Positions 44,576 through 53,315 of a stretch of 64,000 nucleotides of DNA are shown here, in pieces. The notes beneath the pieces were generated by a model, which worked only from the letters and a program-made list of their open reading frames with translations, searched no databases and was not told the origin of the DNA. The DNA lies in the NCBI GenBank assembly GCA_040220135.1, contig JAVJTT010000020.1, positions 1 through 64,000 of the forward strand, read 5' to 3'. Positions within the stretch are counted from its first letter, which is position 1; each line of letters starts with the position of its first letter. This DNA is from CAJXMH01 sp040220135. Its GTDB lineage: Bacteria > Bacteroidota > Bacteroidia > Flavobacteriales_E > Vicingaceae. The position numbers and the translations under genes were made by a program.

Positions 44576-44745
44576 ATTGGTTTCTGTAAACTGAGATAAT
44601 CCGTATCAATTTAGAGATTTTCTTGTCGCTTTCACTTGTCCCGCCATTGCATGAATACCACCGTCAACTGCTGGTAACTCAATCTGACAAGAATAATTAA
44701 CTTTTAAACATAGCAAGAGAAAGGAATATCTTATTTATTAAAATC
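44576..44745. other. intergenic stretch upstream of arsR, possible small open frame
   Basis: 170 bases between the REP-like element and the arsR operator. On the minus strand, 44734-44606 is an open frame of 42 codons without a good start that ends in GIHAMAGQVKATRKSLN. It could be chance or the remnant of a lost gene. No terminator is visible. Confidence 0.35.
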
Positions 44746-44771
44746 GTAATATTGCGATATTAAAATATTAC
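44746..44771 (+). promoter_or_regulatory. inverted repeat operator of the ars operon
   Basis: GTAATATT (44746-44753) and AATATTAC (44764-44771) are perfect complements around a 10-base spacer and end directly before the arsR ATG at 44773. ArsR-type repressors bind such dyads near the start, so this is the likely self-regulatory operator. Confidence 0.65.
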
Positions 44772-44772
44772 A

Positions 44773-45102
44773 ATGGGAGTAACGAAAACAAATTTATTTA
44801 CAGCAGAGCAAAACCAACTTTCCATATTGGCTAAAGCTTTTGCACATCCGGCTCGTTTGGCCATTTTACAGCACTTGATTAAGCTGAATGCCTGTGTAAA
44901 TTCAGATTTGGTGGAAGAATTGGGCTTGGCGCAATCCACCATATCTCAACACTTAAAAGAATTAAAACATTTGGGCTTGATCAAAGGCAGCATTGAAGGA
45001 AATTCAATGTGTTATTGTATTGACGCTGAAAAGTGGGATGAAACGAAAACGCTCTTTAGTGAGCTTTTTGATTCTTATGTGAATCCGAAGGAGTGTTGTT
45101 GA
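44773..45102 (+). CDS. arsR: ArsR-family metalloregulator
   Basis: 109 residues. Winged-helix protein of the ArsR/SmtB kind: AFAHPARLAILQHLI, recognition helix LAQSTISQHLKELKHLGLIKG. The classic ELCVCDL metal site is absent; here NACVNSDLVEE has one Cys in that helix, and CC at the very end (PKECC) offers others, so As(III) would be bound by another Cys set. It represses the downstream ars genes through the dyad at 44746-44771. It is followed after a 175-base gap by the DUF6428 gene. Confidence 0.92.
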   Translation: MGVTKTNLFTAEQNQLSILAKAFAHPARLAILQHLIKLNACVNSDLVEELGLAQSTISQHLKELKHLGLIKGSIEGNSMCYCIDAEKWDETKTLFSELFDSYVNPKECC

Positions 45103-45153
45103 TGCGCTTTCAAAAACAATCAATTAATAAGAAGATGACCTTTTTGGATTTTT

Positions 45154-45191
45154 ATTTTGGTGCACTTCGACTTCGCTCAGTGTGCCAAAAT
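45154..45191. repeat. REP-like hairpin within the ars operon
   Basis: ATTTTGGTGCAC (45154-45165) and GTGTGCCAAAAT (45180-45191) pair with ATTTTGG as the outer arm and small mismatches inside, around TTCGACTTCGCTCA. The core CACTTCGACTTCGCTCAGTG is a repeat type common in Bacteroidota. It sits between arsR and the next gene, in the longest gap of the operon. Confidence 0.6.
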
Positions 45192-45277
45192 AGTTAGCCC
45201 CATTTATTCGTTTCACATTAAAATTTTCATAAAGGCCTTCCAATCAAAAAGAACAAGAAAAACTAAAAAAAAACATC

Positions 45278-45748
45278 ATGAAACTATCAGAGGTAAAAGA
45301 AAGACTAAATCAAATTGAAGAATTGCTCTTTGAGTTGCCAAACGGCGACTTAGTGCCCAACCATTTCCATGTTACCGAAGTGGGATTGGTAGATAAACAC
45401 TTTATCGACTGCGGTGGAACTGTTCGAAAGGAGCAAAAGGCCAATTTTCAATTGTGGGAAGCCGATGATTACGATCACCGTTTACATCCCGAAAAGTTGA
45501 GCAAGATCATTGAGCTTTCAGAAAAAGTGTTAGAAATACCTGACTTAGAAGTTGAGGTGGAGTACCAAGGAGCTACCATTGGGAAATATGGATTGGATTT
45601 CCATAATGGACGATTTCACTTAAGTGCGATGCAAACTGATTGCCTAGCTAAAGATAATTGTGGTATTCCGGAACAAAAACCAAAGAAGCAGTTGGCCGAA
45701 ATTGGCAAAGAAGAGTCTTCTTGCACTCCCGGTGGAGGCTGTTGTTAA
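45278..45748 (+). CDS. DUF6428 protein of ars operons
   Basis: 156 residues, cytoplasmic. It carries HFHVTEVGLVDKHFIDCGG, the diagnostic start of DUF6428, then LQLWEADDYDHRL-like text as FQLWEADDYDHRLHPEKL. The tail SSCTPGGGCC has three Cys, suited to bind As(III) or another soft metal. In Bacteroidota this family lies between arsR and arsenate reductase genes; its job is not known to me. The reductase gene follows after 9 bases. Confidence 0.85.
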   Translation: MKLSEVKERLNQIEELLFELPNGDLVPNHFHVTEVGLVDKHFIDCGGTVRKEQKANFQLWEADDYDHRLHPEKLSKIIELSEKVLEIPDLEVEVEYQGATIGKYGLDFHNGRFHLSAMQTDCLAKDNCGIPEQKPKKQLAEIGKEESSCTPGGGCC

Positions 45749-45757
45749 AAAGGAAAA

Positions 45758-46363
45758 ATGTATCAAGACATAGAAGAAAAGATTCAGGATTTAAAGTTGA
45801 TAGCGCCAAGCCCTGAACGCCTGTTTGCCTTGAATCAATTGATTGATTACATCAGCTACAAGCGTAATAATAAGCAAGAGGTTCTGCTGAATTTTATTTG
45901 CACCCATAATTCTAGACGCAGCCAAATGGCTCAGATTTGGGCTACGCTTTTAGCGGAATATTATGGCATCAAACTAAAAGCATTTTCTGGGGGGACAGAA
46001 GCCACTGCTTTCCACCCAAATGCACTGTCTGTTTTTCGCAGATTAGGCTTAGGGATTGAAAAGCATGGTGACGAAAATCCGCATTATGTATTGAAATACA
46101 GCCAAGATCAGCCTGCGGTGGTGGCCTTTTCAAAAATATATCATCACTCTTTAAATCCAACTGAAAACTTTGTTGCGATTATGACCTGCGCCGAGGCCGA
46201 TGTCAATTGTCCATTCATACCCAATGCCGACCATCGAATTTCTCTGAGCTATGAAGATCCTAAGCAATTCGACGAGACCGAGAATGCAATAGAAGCTTAT
46301 CGTGCTTGCGCCGATTTGATAGCCTCAGAATTAAAGTACGTCTTTGAAAATTTAGAATCATGA
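45758..46363 (+). CDS. arsenate reductase of the LMW tyrosine phosphatase type
   Basis: 201 residues. The P-loop CTHNSRRSQ follows C-x5-R-S of low-molecular-weight phosphatases and thioredoxin-type ArsC. Later TCAEADVNCPF contributes further Cys, and YEDPKQFD supplies the catalytic Asp-Pro. It reduces arsenate to arsenite in the cytoplasm, after which the ACR3 pump removes it. It overlaps the pump gene by 4 bases. The gap in the P-loop where CxGNSCRS is usual reads H and R, so the detailed mechanism may differ. Confidence 0.87.
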   Translation: MYQDIEEKIQDLKLIAPSPERLFALNQLIDYISYKRNNKQEVLLNFICTHNSRRSQMAQIWATLLAEYYGIKLKAFSGGTEATAFHPNALSVFRRLGLGIEKHGDENPHYVLKYSQDQPAVVAFSKIYHHSLNPTENFVAIMTCAEADVNCPFIPNADHRISLSYEDPKQFDETENAIEAYRACADLIASELKYVFENLES

Positions 46364-47394
46364 CTGACAAACCCAAAAAACAGATTGCCTTTTTTGAAAA
46401 ATACCTCACCCTTTGGGTTGCACTTTGTATTCTAGGCGGAATCGCCATAGGCCATTTCTTTGGCGGTTCAATGGAGGTGTTAAGTCAACTGGAAATAGCA
46501 CAGGTAAACATTCCCATTGCCATCCTTATCTGGATGATGATCTACCCCATGATGCTGCAAGTCGACCTTTCATCAGTAAAAAAAATAGGAAAACGCCCCA
46601 AAGGCATTGTATTAACAGTCATCGTCAATTGGTTGATCAAACCCTTTACCATGGCCTTTTTTGCTTGGTTGTTTTTCGATAACCTTTATGCGGCTTTCAT
46701 TGAACCGGAATTGGCCGGCGAATACATTGCCGGAGCCATTATTTTAGGGGCGGCGCCCTGCACAGCCATGGTTTTTGTTTGGTCTTATTTATCAGATGGA
46801 GACCCCAATTACACCTTGGTTCAAGTCTCGGTAAATGATCTGATTATTTTGGTAGCCTTTGTACCCCTTGTCGCTTTACTTTTGGGAATAACGGATGTAG
46901 TGGTTCCTTATAACACACTTGTGATTAGCATCTTGGTTTATGTGGTTATTCCTCTTCTTGCCGGGATCATTACTTCTTCAGTTCTAATCAAATCGAAAGG
47001 GAAAGTCTGGTTCGCCGAAAAGTTCTTGCCTAAACTTAAGCCCATGAGCATTTTCGCGCTTTTGTTAACCCTAATTTTGTTGTTTGCCTTTCAAGGAGAA
47101 AATATTCTCAACAATCCTTTGATCATTGTATTTATCGCCATTCCGCTAATCATTCAAACCTACTTTATCTTTTTCATTAGTTGGTTTAGCGGAAAAAAAC
47201 TCAACTTACCTTATCAGGTCTGCGCGCCGGCTTCTATGATTGGAGCTAGCAACTTTTTTGAGTTGGCGGTGGCGGTAGCAATTTCGCTATTTGGCTTGCA
47301 AAGTCCGGCTGCTTTGGTTTGTGTGGTAGGGGTTTTGGTTGAGGTTCCCTTGATGCTCTCTTTGGTGGCTTATGCGAATAAGAGGAGGTATTAA
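46360..47394 (+). CDS. arsenite efflux transporter, ACR3 family
   Basis: 344 residues with about ten membrane helices. The key cysteine of ACR3 is in AAPCTAMVFVWSYLSDGDPNYT; other signatures are YPMMLQVDLSSV and IGASNFFELAVAVAISLFG. It exports arsenite across the inner membrane using the proton motive force. It ends the ars operon, overlapping the reductase gene by 4 bases. I give no symbol because arsB and acr3 are used for different families. Confidence 0.96.
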   Translation: MTDKPKKQIAFFEKYLTLWVALCILGGIAIGHFFGGSMEVLSQLEIAQVNIPIAILIWMMIYPMMLQVDLSSVKKIGKRPKGIVLTVIVNWLIKPFTMAFFAWLFFDNLYAAFIEPELAGEYIAGAIILGAAPCTAMVFVWSYLSDGDPNYTLVQVSVNDLIILVAFVPLVALLLGITDVVVPYNTLVISILVYVVIPLLAGIITSSVLIKSKGKVWFAEKFLPKLKPMSIFALLLTLILLFAFQGENILNNPLIIVFIAIPLIIQTYFIFFISWFSGKKLNLPYQVCAPASMIGASNFFELAVAVAISLFGLQSPAALVCVVGVLVEVPLMLSLVAYANKRRY

Positions 47395-47427
47395 GCACTG
47401 AAAAAATGAGACTCTGAAACTTTTTTT

Positions 47428-47474
47428 CAAGGACTAGAAGTCCTTGAACGAAAATGCACGGACTAAGAAGTCCG
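47428..47474. repeat. two small hairpins with GGACT-type arms
   Basis: CAAGGACT-AGA-AGTCCTTG (47428-47446) is a perfect hairpin, followed by CGGACT-AAGA-AGTCCG (47459-47474). The shared GGACT...AGTCC core shows they are repeat copies. They lie between converging genes and lack a good T-run, so terminator function is uncertain. Confidence 0.6.
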
Positions 47475-47490
47475 AGCGAAGGTATTTTTA

Positions 47491-48432
47491 TTATGGGAAT
47501 TGAATTAAAATCTTCTCAGCCAAAACCTCTGATAACTTCACATAAGACTCTTCCGTCCAACCCGCTACATGTGGACTTAACATTACATTTTCAGCTTGTC
47601 GCAGATATTGAAAAGCTTTTGGCAGTTCTTCGGCTTTTAAGCCTTCAAAAGAGAGTTTTTCATATTCTAAAACATCCAAACAAGCGCCTTTTACTTTGCC
47701 GCTTTTAAGGGCAGTAACCAAGTCTGCTGTTTTTAGGTTTTTACCTCTAGCGGTATTGATCAAATAGATTTCCTTTTGAAAGCGATTGATAAATTCTTCA
47801 TCGATCATGAAGCTTGTTTCTTTCGTTAGTGGCAAGTGAATACTTAATACTTCTGTTTCCGCAAAGAAGGTATTTAGGTCAACTTCTTGCACCAAGTCAG
47901 TTCCAAATCCACTTTTGTATTTGTCGTAGGCCATTACTTTTACTCCAAAACCTTGTAAGCGTTGAGCAAAGGCTTCCCCCATGTAACCATAACCTAAGAT
48001 GCCCACAGTTTTACCTTTAAATTCTACGCCACGGTTTTTTTCTCGATTCCATTCTCCCTTTCTAACTTCGGTATCAGCTCTCTTTAAATGATTGAAAAGA
48101 CTCAACAACATTCCCAAAGCATGTTCAGCTACTGCATCTCGGTTTCCTTCTGGAGAATTAAAGCATTTCACCCCTCGTTTTTGAGCCTCCTTTTGATCTA
48201 TATTCTCCATACCAGCGCCGGAACGAGCAATCCACTTTAAATTTGGAGCCGCTGCAAATACTTCTTCATCAAATTTGAATTTACTGCGAATCACCGCTCC
48301 TTCATACTCTTTAAGCAAGGGTAGAATATCTGCTCTTTTCAGTTCGGTTTTCCAATCACATTGGTAGCCGACTGCTTCCAATCGCTCTTTTAGAATGGGG
48401 TGAACGCTGTCGATGAAGATTACTTTTTTCAA
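47491..48432 (-). CDS. D-isomer-specific 2-hydroxyacid dehydrogenase
   Basis: 313 residues from a TTG start overlapping the toxin stop. NAD-binding Rossmann motif VGILGYGYMGEAFAQRL (GxGxxG), catalytic Arg in NTARGKNLKT, Glu in CLDVLEYE and His in LSPHVAGWTEES. It is in the SerA/PdxB/phosphoglycerate dehydrogenase-like group, but lacks the C-terminal ACT domain of SerA. Substrate is not certain; D-3-phosphoglycerate or another D-2-hydroxy acid. The toxin gene directly upstream is probably read into it. Confidence 0.92.
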   Translation of the reverse strand: MKKVIFIDSVHPILKERLEAVGYQCDWKTELKRADILPLLKEYEGAVIRSKFKFDEEVFAAAPNLKWIARSGAGMENIDQKEAQKRGVKCFNSPEGNRDAVAEHALGMLLSLFNHLKRADTEVRKGEWNREKNRGVEFKGKTVGILGYGYMGEAFAQRLQGFGVKVMAYDKYKSGFGTDLVQEVDLNTFFAETEVLSIHLPLTKETSFMIDEEFINRFQKEIYLINTARGKNLKTADLVTALKSGKVKGACLDVLEYEKLSFEGLKAEELPKAFQYLRQAENVMLSPHVAGWTEESYVKLSEVLAEKILIQFP

Positions 48433-48728
48433 CTAGTAAGATCTTTAAGTGTTAAATGTCTAGCAGAATGAAAGACAGTGATAATGTGGATCACCTCAGA
48501 AGAGGAAAACTTGTAAATGATTCTAAAGTTACCTTCAATTAGTTCTCTATAGAATTGAGGTGCTTCTTTTAGTTTTCGTCCTGAAGTAGGGTACTGCTTT
48601 AATATAGAAACTCTTATAAATAATTTTTCTACCGTTCTACTTGCGTAGAGCATCGAATCTTTTGAAATGTATTCAAATATATTCTCTAAGTCTTGGGTAG
48701 CTTGTTCTGTCCAAATTATTTTGACCAT
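48429..48728 (-). CDS. ParE/RelE-like toxin
   Basis: 99 residues, plasmid stabilisation (ParE) fold: IIWTEQATQDLENIFEYISKDS, RVSILKQYPTSGRKL, REL and NFRIIYKFSSSEVIHIITVFHSARHL. These match ParE-type gyrase inhibitors rather than RelE ribonucleases, but the split is not sure from sequence alone. The antitoxin-like gene overlaps by 13 bases upstream, the order of a typical toxin-antitoxin module. Its TGA overlaps the dehydrogenase TTG start. Confidence 0.88.
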   Translation of the reverse strand: MVKIIWTEQATQDLENIFEYISKDSMLYASRTVEKLFIRVSILKQYPTSGRKLKEAPQFYRELIEGNFRIIYKFSSSEVIHIITVFHSARHLTLKDLTS

Positions 48729-48898
48729 TTGGAAATCATTTTCTCAACCTCTTTATGAGAATATGTTCTTCCTTCGGAAATATCTTTTTCTCCTTTCTCA
48801 ATTTTTTGGATAAGCAATAGACGTTCAATTAAGTCGTCAACCTCAAATTCATCAGGGAAGTTCTCTAGCTGAGATTTTAATGTGGCTTTTGAAATCAT
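48716..48898 (-). CDS. antitoxin partner of the ParE-like toxin
   Basis: 60 residues with ENFPDEFEVDDLIERLLLIQKIEKGEKDISEGRTYSHKEVEKMI, a helical sequence typical of small antitoxins that accompany ParE in Bacteroidota. A short DNA-binding part is not clear, so it may rely on another domain type. It precedes and overlaps the toxin gene by 13 bases. Confidence 0.82.
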   Translation of the reverse strand: MISKATLKSQLENFPDEFEVDDLIERLLLIQKIEKGEKDISEGRTYSHKEVEKMISKWSK

Positions 48899-48928
48899 TT
48901 CTTTAAGATTTACTTTAAAGGTAAGGTT

Positions 48929-50287
48929 TTAGAACAAATTATACATCAAATGTCCAATACCAAAATAGATAAAAAGCCCTACAATGTCGTTCATAGTGGT
49001 GATAAAAGGCCCCGTGGCTAAAGCCGGATCAATTTTGTACTTGTCCAACATTAAGGGAACGAATGTTCCAAACAGTCCGGCAAAAATGATCACCAAAATT
49101 AAAGCCACACTAACCGAAGCGGCTAAGCTTAAACTGTCTTCGAAAACGAGGGTGTAGACTAAGATCAGAGCACTACAAACCAGGCCATTGAGTATGGCTA
49201 CCAAAAACTCCTTCCCCAAACGGGCAAACAAGCCATCAAAGCCCAAAGAATTGTTCGCTAAACCTTGCACAATAATGGCAGACGATTGCACCCCTACATT
49301 TCCGCCCATTGCGGCAATTAGGGGAATAAATAAAGCCATTTCGGGATGTATTTCTAATTGTCCTTCGTACTGACTGATCACTAAAGCACCAAATATTCCG
49401 CCTAATAAACCCACTAACAACCAAGGCAGTCTTGCTCGAGTTAGTACCCGAACGCTATCCATGGAATCTACACTTTCAGTAATACCGGAAGCCATTTGGT
49501 AATCCTTATCGGCTTCTTCTTTAATCACATCTACAATATCGTCAATGGTTATGCGGCCAATTAATCGATCGAGTTCATCCACCACCGGCAAGGCTACCAA
49601 GTCATACTTTTCCATGATCGCCGCTACTTCATCAGATTTCTCATAGGCTTTAACGGAAAGAACGTCTTGATAAAAAAGGTCTTTCACCTTGCTTTCAGTA
49701 GGAGCTAACAACAAGCGTTTCAAGGAAAGCGTGCCAACTAATTTATCGCGATCATCTACCACGTAAATGGTGTACACATTTTGAATGTCTTCGGCCTGTT
49801 TGCGCATCTCCCTTACGCATTTCATAATCGACCAACCCACGTTCACTTTGATTAGCTCTTTGGCCATTAAGCCACCGGCAGAGTCTTCCGGATAATGCAA
49901 TAAGTCGACAATATCACTGGCTTGTTCAGCATCATCGATATTTGAAATAACATCGTCTTTCTTGCGATCCGGTAACTCTTGCAGCATGTCGGCTGCATCA
50001 TCCGAGTCCATGTTCTCAATGAAAGACCTGGCGATTTCCTCAGGATCAAGCGAGGCTAAGAAGTTTTCACGCACATCTTCTTCCATCTCTATCAAGACAT
50101 CAGAAGCAATTTCGCGATCTAGGTAAGGATACAATAGAGCTCCTTCATCTGCTGAAATATTGTCGAACACTTCTGCAATGTCAGCCGGATGCAATTCATT
50201 GATAGCGCCTAAAAAGTCAGATTTTTGATCTGCTTCAAGCGCTGCCTTGACTTGCTCAATGTATTCTTTTGTTAATTCAAATGCCAT
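48929..50287 (-). CDS. mgtE: magnesium transporter MgtE
   Basis: 452 residues: cytoplasmic MgtE N domain (LHPADIAEVFDNI, LDPEEIARSFIENMDSDDAADMLQEL), a pair of CBS domains (SVKAYEKSDEVAAIMEKYDLVALPVVDELDRLIGRITIDDIVDVI), then five helices with AAMGGNVGVQSSAIIVQGL and the metal site LVIIFAGLFGTFVPLMLDKYKIDPALATGPFITTMNDIVGLFIYF. It is a Mg2+ channel gated by intracellular Mg2+. It lies 75 bases after rsmA. Confidence 0.97.
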   Translation of the reverse strand: MAFELTKEYIEQVKAALEADQKSDFLGAINELHPADIAEVFDNISADEGALLYPYLDREIASDVLIEMEEDVRENFLASLDPEEIARSFIENMDSDDAADMLQELPDRKKDDVISNIDDAEQASDIVDLLHYPEDSAGGLMAKELIKVNVGWSIMKCVREMRKQAEDIQNVYTIYVVDDRDKLVGTLSLKRLLLAPTESKVKDLFYQDVLSVKAYEKSDEVAAIMEKYDLVALPVVDELDRLIGRITIDDIVDVIKEEADKDYQMASGITESVDSMDSVRVLTRARLPWLLVGLLGGIFGALVISQYEGQLEIHPEMALFIPLIAAMGGNVGVQSSAIIVQGLANNSLGFDGLFARLGKEFLVAILNGLVCSALILVYTLVFEDSLSLAASVSVALILVIIFAGLFGTFVPLMLDKYKIDPALATGPFITTMNDIVGLFIYFGIGHLMYNLF

Positions 50288-50362
50288 GAGATAGCTATTG
50301 TGGCAACGAATTTAAGCTTTTGAATACACAGCGCTAAACAACAGCAAAGAAATAAGTTTTTC

Positions 50363-51142
50363 TTAACCCTCGGCTTGTAATCTTTGAGTGAGTTGAATAA
50401 ACTCTGCTACACTTAACTGCTCTGGTCTTTTGTTGAAAAAATCATCTTGCTTCATCTCATCAGAAAGCAGAGCCTTTAACGAGTTTCGCAAGGTTTTACG
50501 TCTTTGATTAAAGCTCATTTTAATAATCTGCTTGAATTTCTTTTCATCACAATCAAGCTTCTCTACTTCATTCCTTCGCAAACGAATAACCGCAGATTTA
50601 ACCTTGGGTGGAGGGTCGAAAACCTCCGGTTCAACCGTAAATAAGTAATCAATGTGATAATAAGCTTGCAATAAGACTGAAGTGATACCATAAACTTTAG
50701 AGCCCGGACGGCAGGCAATGCGATCGGCTACTTCTTTTTGAAACATGCCTACCACTTCTTTACAATTACTGCGGTACTCTAGAGCCTTAAAAAGAATTTG
50801 TGTGCTTATGTTGTAAGGGAAATTGCCAATGATGCCAAAGTCCTCACCCTTGAAAAGATGGTTCAAGTCAAGCTGAAGAAAATCACCGGATATAATCTGC
50901 TCATCTTTTAAGTAACCTTCTTCGGCCAACCAAGCAATGGATTCTTGATCAATGTCTACTACAGTGGTTTTTAGGTCGTTTCTAGCAATTAGCGGTTTGG
51001 TTAGTACGCCCATTCCAGGACCTACTTCAATAGCATGCTTAAAGTTACCTAGTTGACCAAAAGCATCTACCGTATCCATGGCAATGTTTGGGTCGTTCAA
51101 AAAGTGCTGCCCTAGCTGTTTTTTAGCCCTTACTTTTTTCAT
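50363..51142 (-). CDS. rsmA: 16S rRNA (adenine1518-N6/adenine1519-N6)-dimethyltransferase
   Basis: 259 residues, also called KsgA. It dimethylates two adenines in the 3' hairpin of 16S rRNA. Motifs: KKQLGQHFLNDPNIA, AIEVGPGMGVLTKPL (motif I), IIGNFPYNISTQILFK (NxPY) and PPPKVKSAVIRL. Its start overlaps the DUF4286 stop by one base. It belongs to a run serS to mgtE on the minus strand. Confidence 0.98.
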   Translation of the reverse strand: MKKVRAKKQLGQHFLNDPNIAMDTVDAFGQLGNFKHAIEVGPGMGVLTKPLIARNDLKTTVVDIDQESIAWLAEEGYLKDEQIISGDFLQLDLNHLFKGEDFGIIGNFPYNISTQILFKALEYRSNCKEVVGMFQKEVADRIACRPGSKVYGITSVLLQAYYHIDYLFTVEPEVFDPPPKVKSAVIRLRRNEVEKLDCDEKKFKQIIKMSFNQRRKTLRNSLKALLSDEMKQDDFFNKRPEQLSVAEFIQLTQRLQAEG

Positions 51143-51447
51143 TAGGCTTTTTCCAGAAGGGTTCTAAAAGCTACAAACTTATTTTCATAGCGTTGAGTAT
51201 GTTCCTTTTGCAGTTTGGGAGCATGCTGAACTTGATATTTATGGAGCTCAGCCATACTGTCGCAATCATATTGAATGTTGTAAGTAGTGCCGTCTTTTTC
51301 TTCTTGGTGCGAAATAACTTTCAGCAAGCGGTGTTGTTTGAAAATTCCAGTAGCTAGCACATCGGGAATGTGAACTTCTTTCATCCACTTTACCCAATCA
51401 TCATGAATGTCGTCTTCTACATTTATGGTAACGCTATATACAATCAT
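51142..51447 (-). CDS. DUF4286 family protein
   Basis: 101 residues, a small alpha/beta protein: MIVYSVTINVEDDIHDDWVKWMKEVHIPDVLATGIF, QEEKDGTTYNIQYDCDSMAELHKYQ and HAPKLQKEHTQRYENKFVAFRTLL. It fits DUF4286, a Dabb-like fold of unknown function often found by rsmA in Bacteroidota. It overlaps both neighbours (by 1 and 4 bases), so translation is coupled. Confidence 0.88.
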   Translation of the reverse strand: MIVYSVTINVEDDIHDDWVKWMKEVHIPDVLATGIFKQHRLLKVISHQEEKDGTTYNIQYDCDSMAELHKYQVQHAPKLQKEHTQRYENKFVAFRTLLEKA

Positions 51448-53315
51448 AACTCCTCCTCACTTTTGGGTTGTTCGGTGCTTTCTAAATTATCACCTCTTAG
51501 TTTCCTAAATCGCTTTCTACTTTCTACTACATGCAAGCTTGATGGGTAAGTAGTAATCAAGCGTTTGTATAAATCCATGGCAGTCTCTTTGTCGCCAAAC
51601 CTTTCTTCTTCAAGCTTAGCCAATTCAAAAAGGGCATCATCACCTAAAACATCTTCTCCATAGTCAGCAATTAATGTTCTCAGCTTTTCGGCGGCCTTTT
51701 CATAATTGCGTTTTTTCAGCTCAATTTCAAACTTGGTAAAAAGTATATCGTCTTTTAAGCTACTCTGCGGAAAGAATTTGGGAATGGAATCCAAACTCTT
51801 TTCGGCTGCAGCATAATCTTGTTTAAAGATCATGAGGTCAGCTCTGGCATACATTTCTAAAGGCTCGGCTATGCTGTCTAAGCCAATGTTCTCTGTAATC
51901 AAAAGCGAAAGGTCTAGCGCATCATTGGCGATTAATTTAGAAGTAGAGCCCTTTAAGACGTCCAATTGAGCTTGAGCCCAATAAAAGTCACCGGTATAAA
52001 AAGCAACTTTAGCATTTTTGAACTTAGCAGTTTCCCCTAAACGGTCGTATTTAAAGTCTTTCTCTACTTGAGAATAGAGGAGTGAAGCTTCCCAGATGTC
52101 ATTGTCCAAAAGTAGAAGGTCAGCCAACTCAATTTTAATTTCCGCCCTTTCTTCTTTGCTGATGCCCGGAATTTCAATGGCTTGGTTTAAAATGACAATT
52201 GCAGTATCAACCTGATCTAGATAATAAGCATACAAGCTAGCCTGCCCCCGAATTAATGACAAGGTAAAAGAGCTTTTTCCCAATTCGCTGATGTTTCTGC
52301 TGTAGGCTGTTTCTAATTGACTTAAATCCGCAGGGGAATAAGCGTTTTGAGTTATCTTTTCCTTTAAAGTTTCGACCAATTTCATTTTCGAAGACAAGTA
52401 ATACGGACTTTCATTTCCCAATTGAATCACATATTCAAAGCTCTGCTCTGCCACAGTATAGGCTTTATTAGAAAGGGCTAATTGACCTAAAGAATGCAGG
52501 CGTTTTCCTAGTTCGTTTGCTTTTCTATCAAGGGCTTTGGCTTGAATAAAGGCACCTTTAAAGTTCTTGTCCTGCAAGTAAAGCCAAATCAAAAGTTCAG
52601 CATAAACTTCTTGGTTGGGTTGTTTTTGAATTCTGCCTAACAATTGCTCCCTCAACTCTTCCATCTGTTTGTTTTCCGGATCCGGATAAAGCACACGAGA
52701 AAAAATGTTTTGTACCGTTTTTAAATAGCTTCTATTCTGACCTACTACATCCAAATAGATTTCAATCATTTCGGAAGTTTTACCTTGTTGTGCGTAAACA
52801 TTGGCTAACTCGAAGCGGAAGAGCTCTTCATTTCGATTCACTTTTCTCGCTTTAACATAAACCTGTTCAGCGTAGTTAAATAGTTTATATCGATTAAACT
52901 GATTGGCCAATAACCTCGCTTTTTGAACATCTTGATCCAACTCATCAATCGCTGATTCGTATATCTTTTCTGCTTCTGATTCATCGCCTTGTTGTTCGGC
53001 AATGTTACCTTGGTCAACAATATATTCCAGCTTTTCTGGAAACTTCCTTATGCGTTTTTTAATCAGTTTTTCCGCTTCTTTATAAGCGTCAACTCTAGGG
53101 TAGAGGTCTACCAACTCTCGGTAGTATACTTCCGACTCTTTTTGATCATAAAGTTCTTCAAAGTAGTCGATTGCTTTTTGCCATTCCGCATTGTCTTTTG
53201 CCTGTCGGGCTAAAGCATATTGCGTTTGCATCTGATCTCTTTCTTGCGCCCATAAACTATTCTCACCACATAAATGGGTGAAAAGCATAAGACACATAAA
53301 GATTAACTTTTTCAT
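51444..53315 (-). CDS. exported TPR-repeat protein
   Basis: 623 residues with a signal peptide (MKKLIFMCLMLFTHLCGENSLWAQ) and TPR-like helices along the entire length, for example KAIDYFEELYDQKESEVYYRELV, AEKIYESAIDEL and EKAAEKLRTLIADYGEDVLGDDALFELAKLEE. It probably acts as a periplasmic scaffold. I do not know the partner. The start overlaps the lipoprotein stop by 4 bases, hinting that the two work together. Confidence 0.87.
   Translation of the reverse strand: MKKLIFMCLMLFTHLCGENSLWAQERDQMQTQYALARQAKDNAEWQKAIDYFEELYDQKESEVYYRELVDLYPRVDAYKEAEKLIKKRIRKFPEKLEYIVDQGNIAEQQGDESEAEKIYESAIDELDQDVQKARLLANQFNRYKLFNYAEQVYVKARKVNRNEELFRFELANVYAQQGKTSEMIEIYLDVVGQNRSYLKTVQNIFSRVLYPDPENKQMEELREQLLGRIQKQPNQEVYAELLIWLYLQDKNFKGAFIQAKALDRKANELGKRLHSLGQLALSNKAYTVAEQSFEYVIQLGNESPYYLSSKMKLVETLKEKITQNAYSPADLSQLETAYSRNISELGKSSFTLSLIRGQASLYAYYLDQVDTAIVILNQAIEIPGISKEERAEIKIELADLLLLDNDIWEASLLYSQVEKDFKYDRLGETAKFKNAKVAFYTGDFYWAQAQLDVLKGSTSKLIANDALDLSLLITENIGLDSIAEPLEMYARADLMIFKQDYAAAEKSLDSIPKFFPQSSLKDDILFTKFEIELKKRNYEKAAEKLRTLIADYGEDVLGDDALFELAKLEEERFGDKETAMDLYKRLITTYPSSLHVVESRKRFRKLRGDNLESTEQPKSEEEL

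Noticed and set aside
44697..44708. TTAAC and TTAAA upstream of arsR
   Set aside because: Spacing is 7 bp and no third word follows; not a Pho-box-like array.
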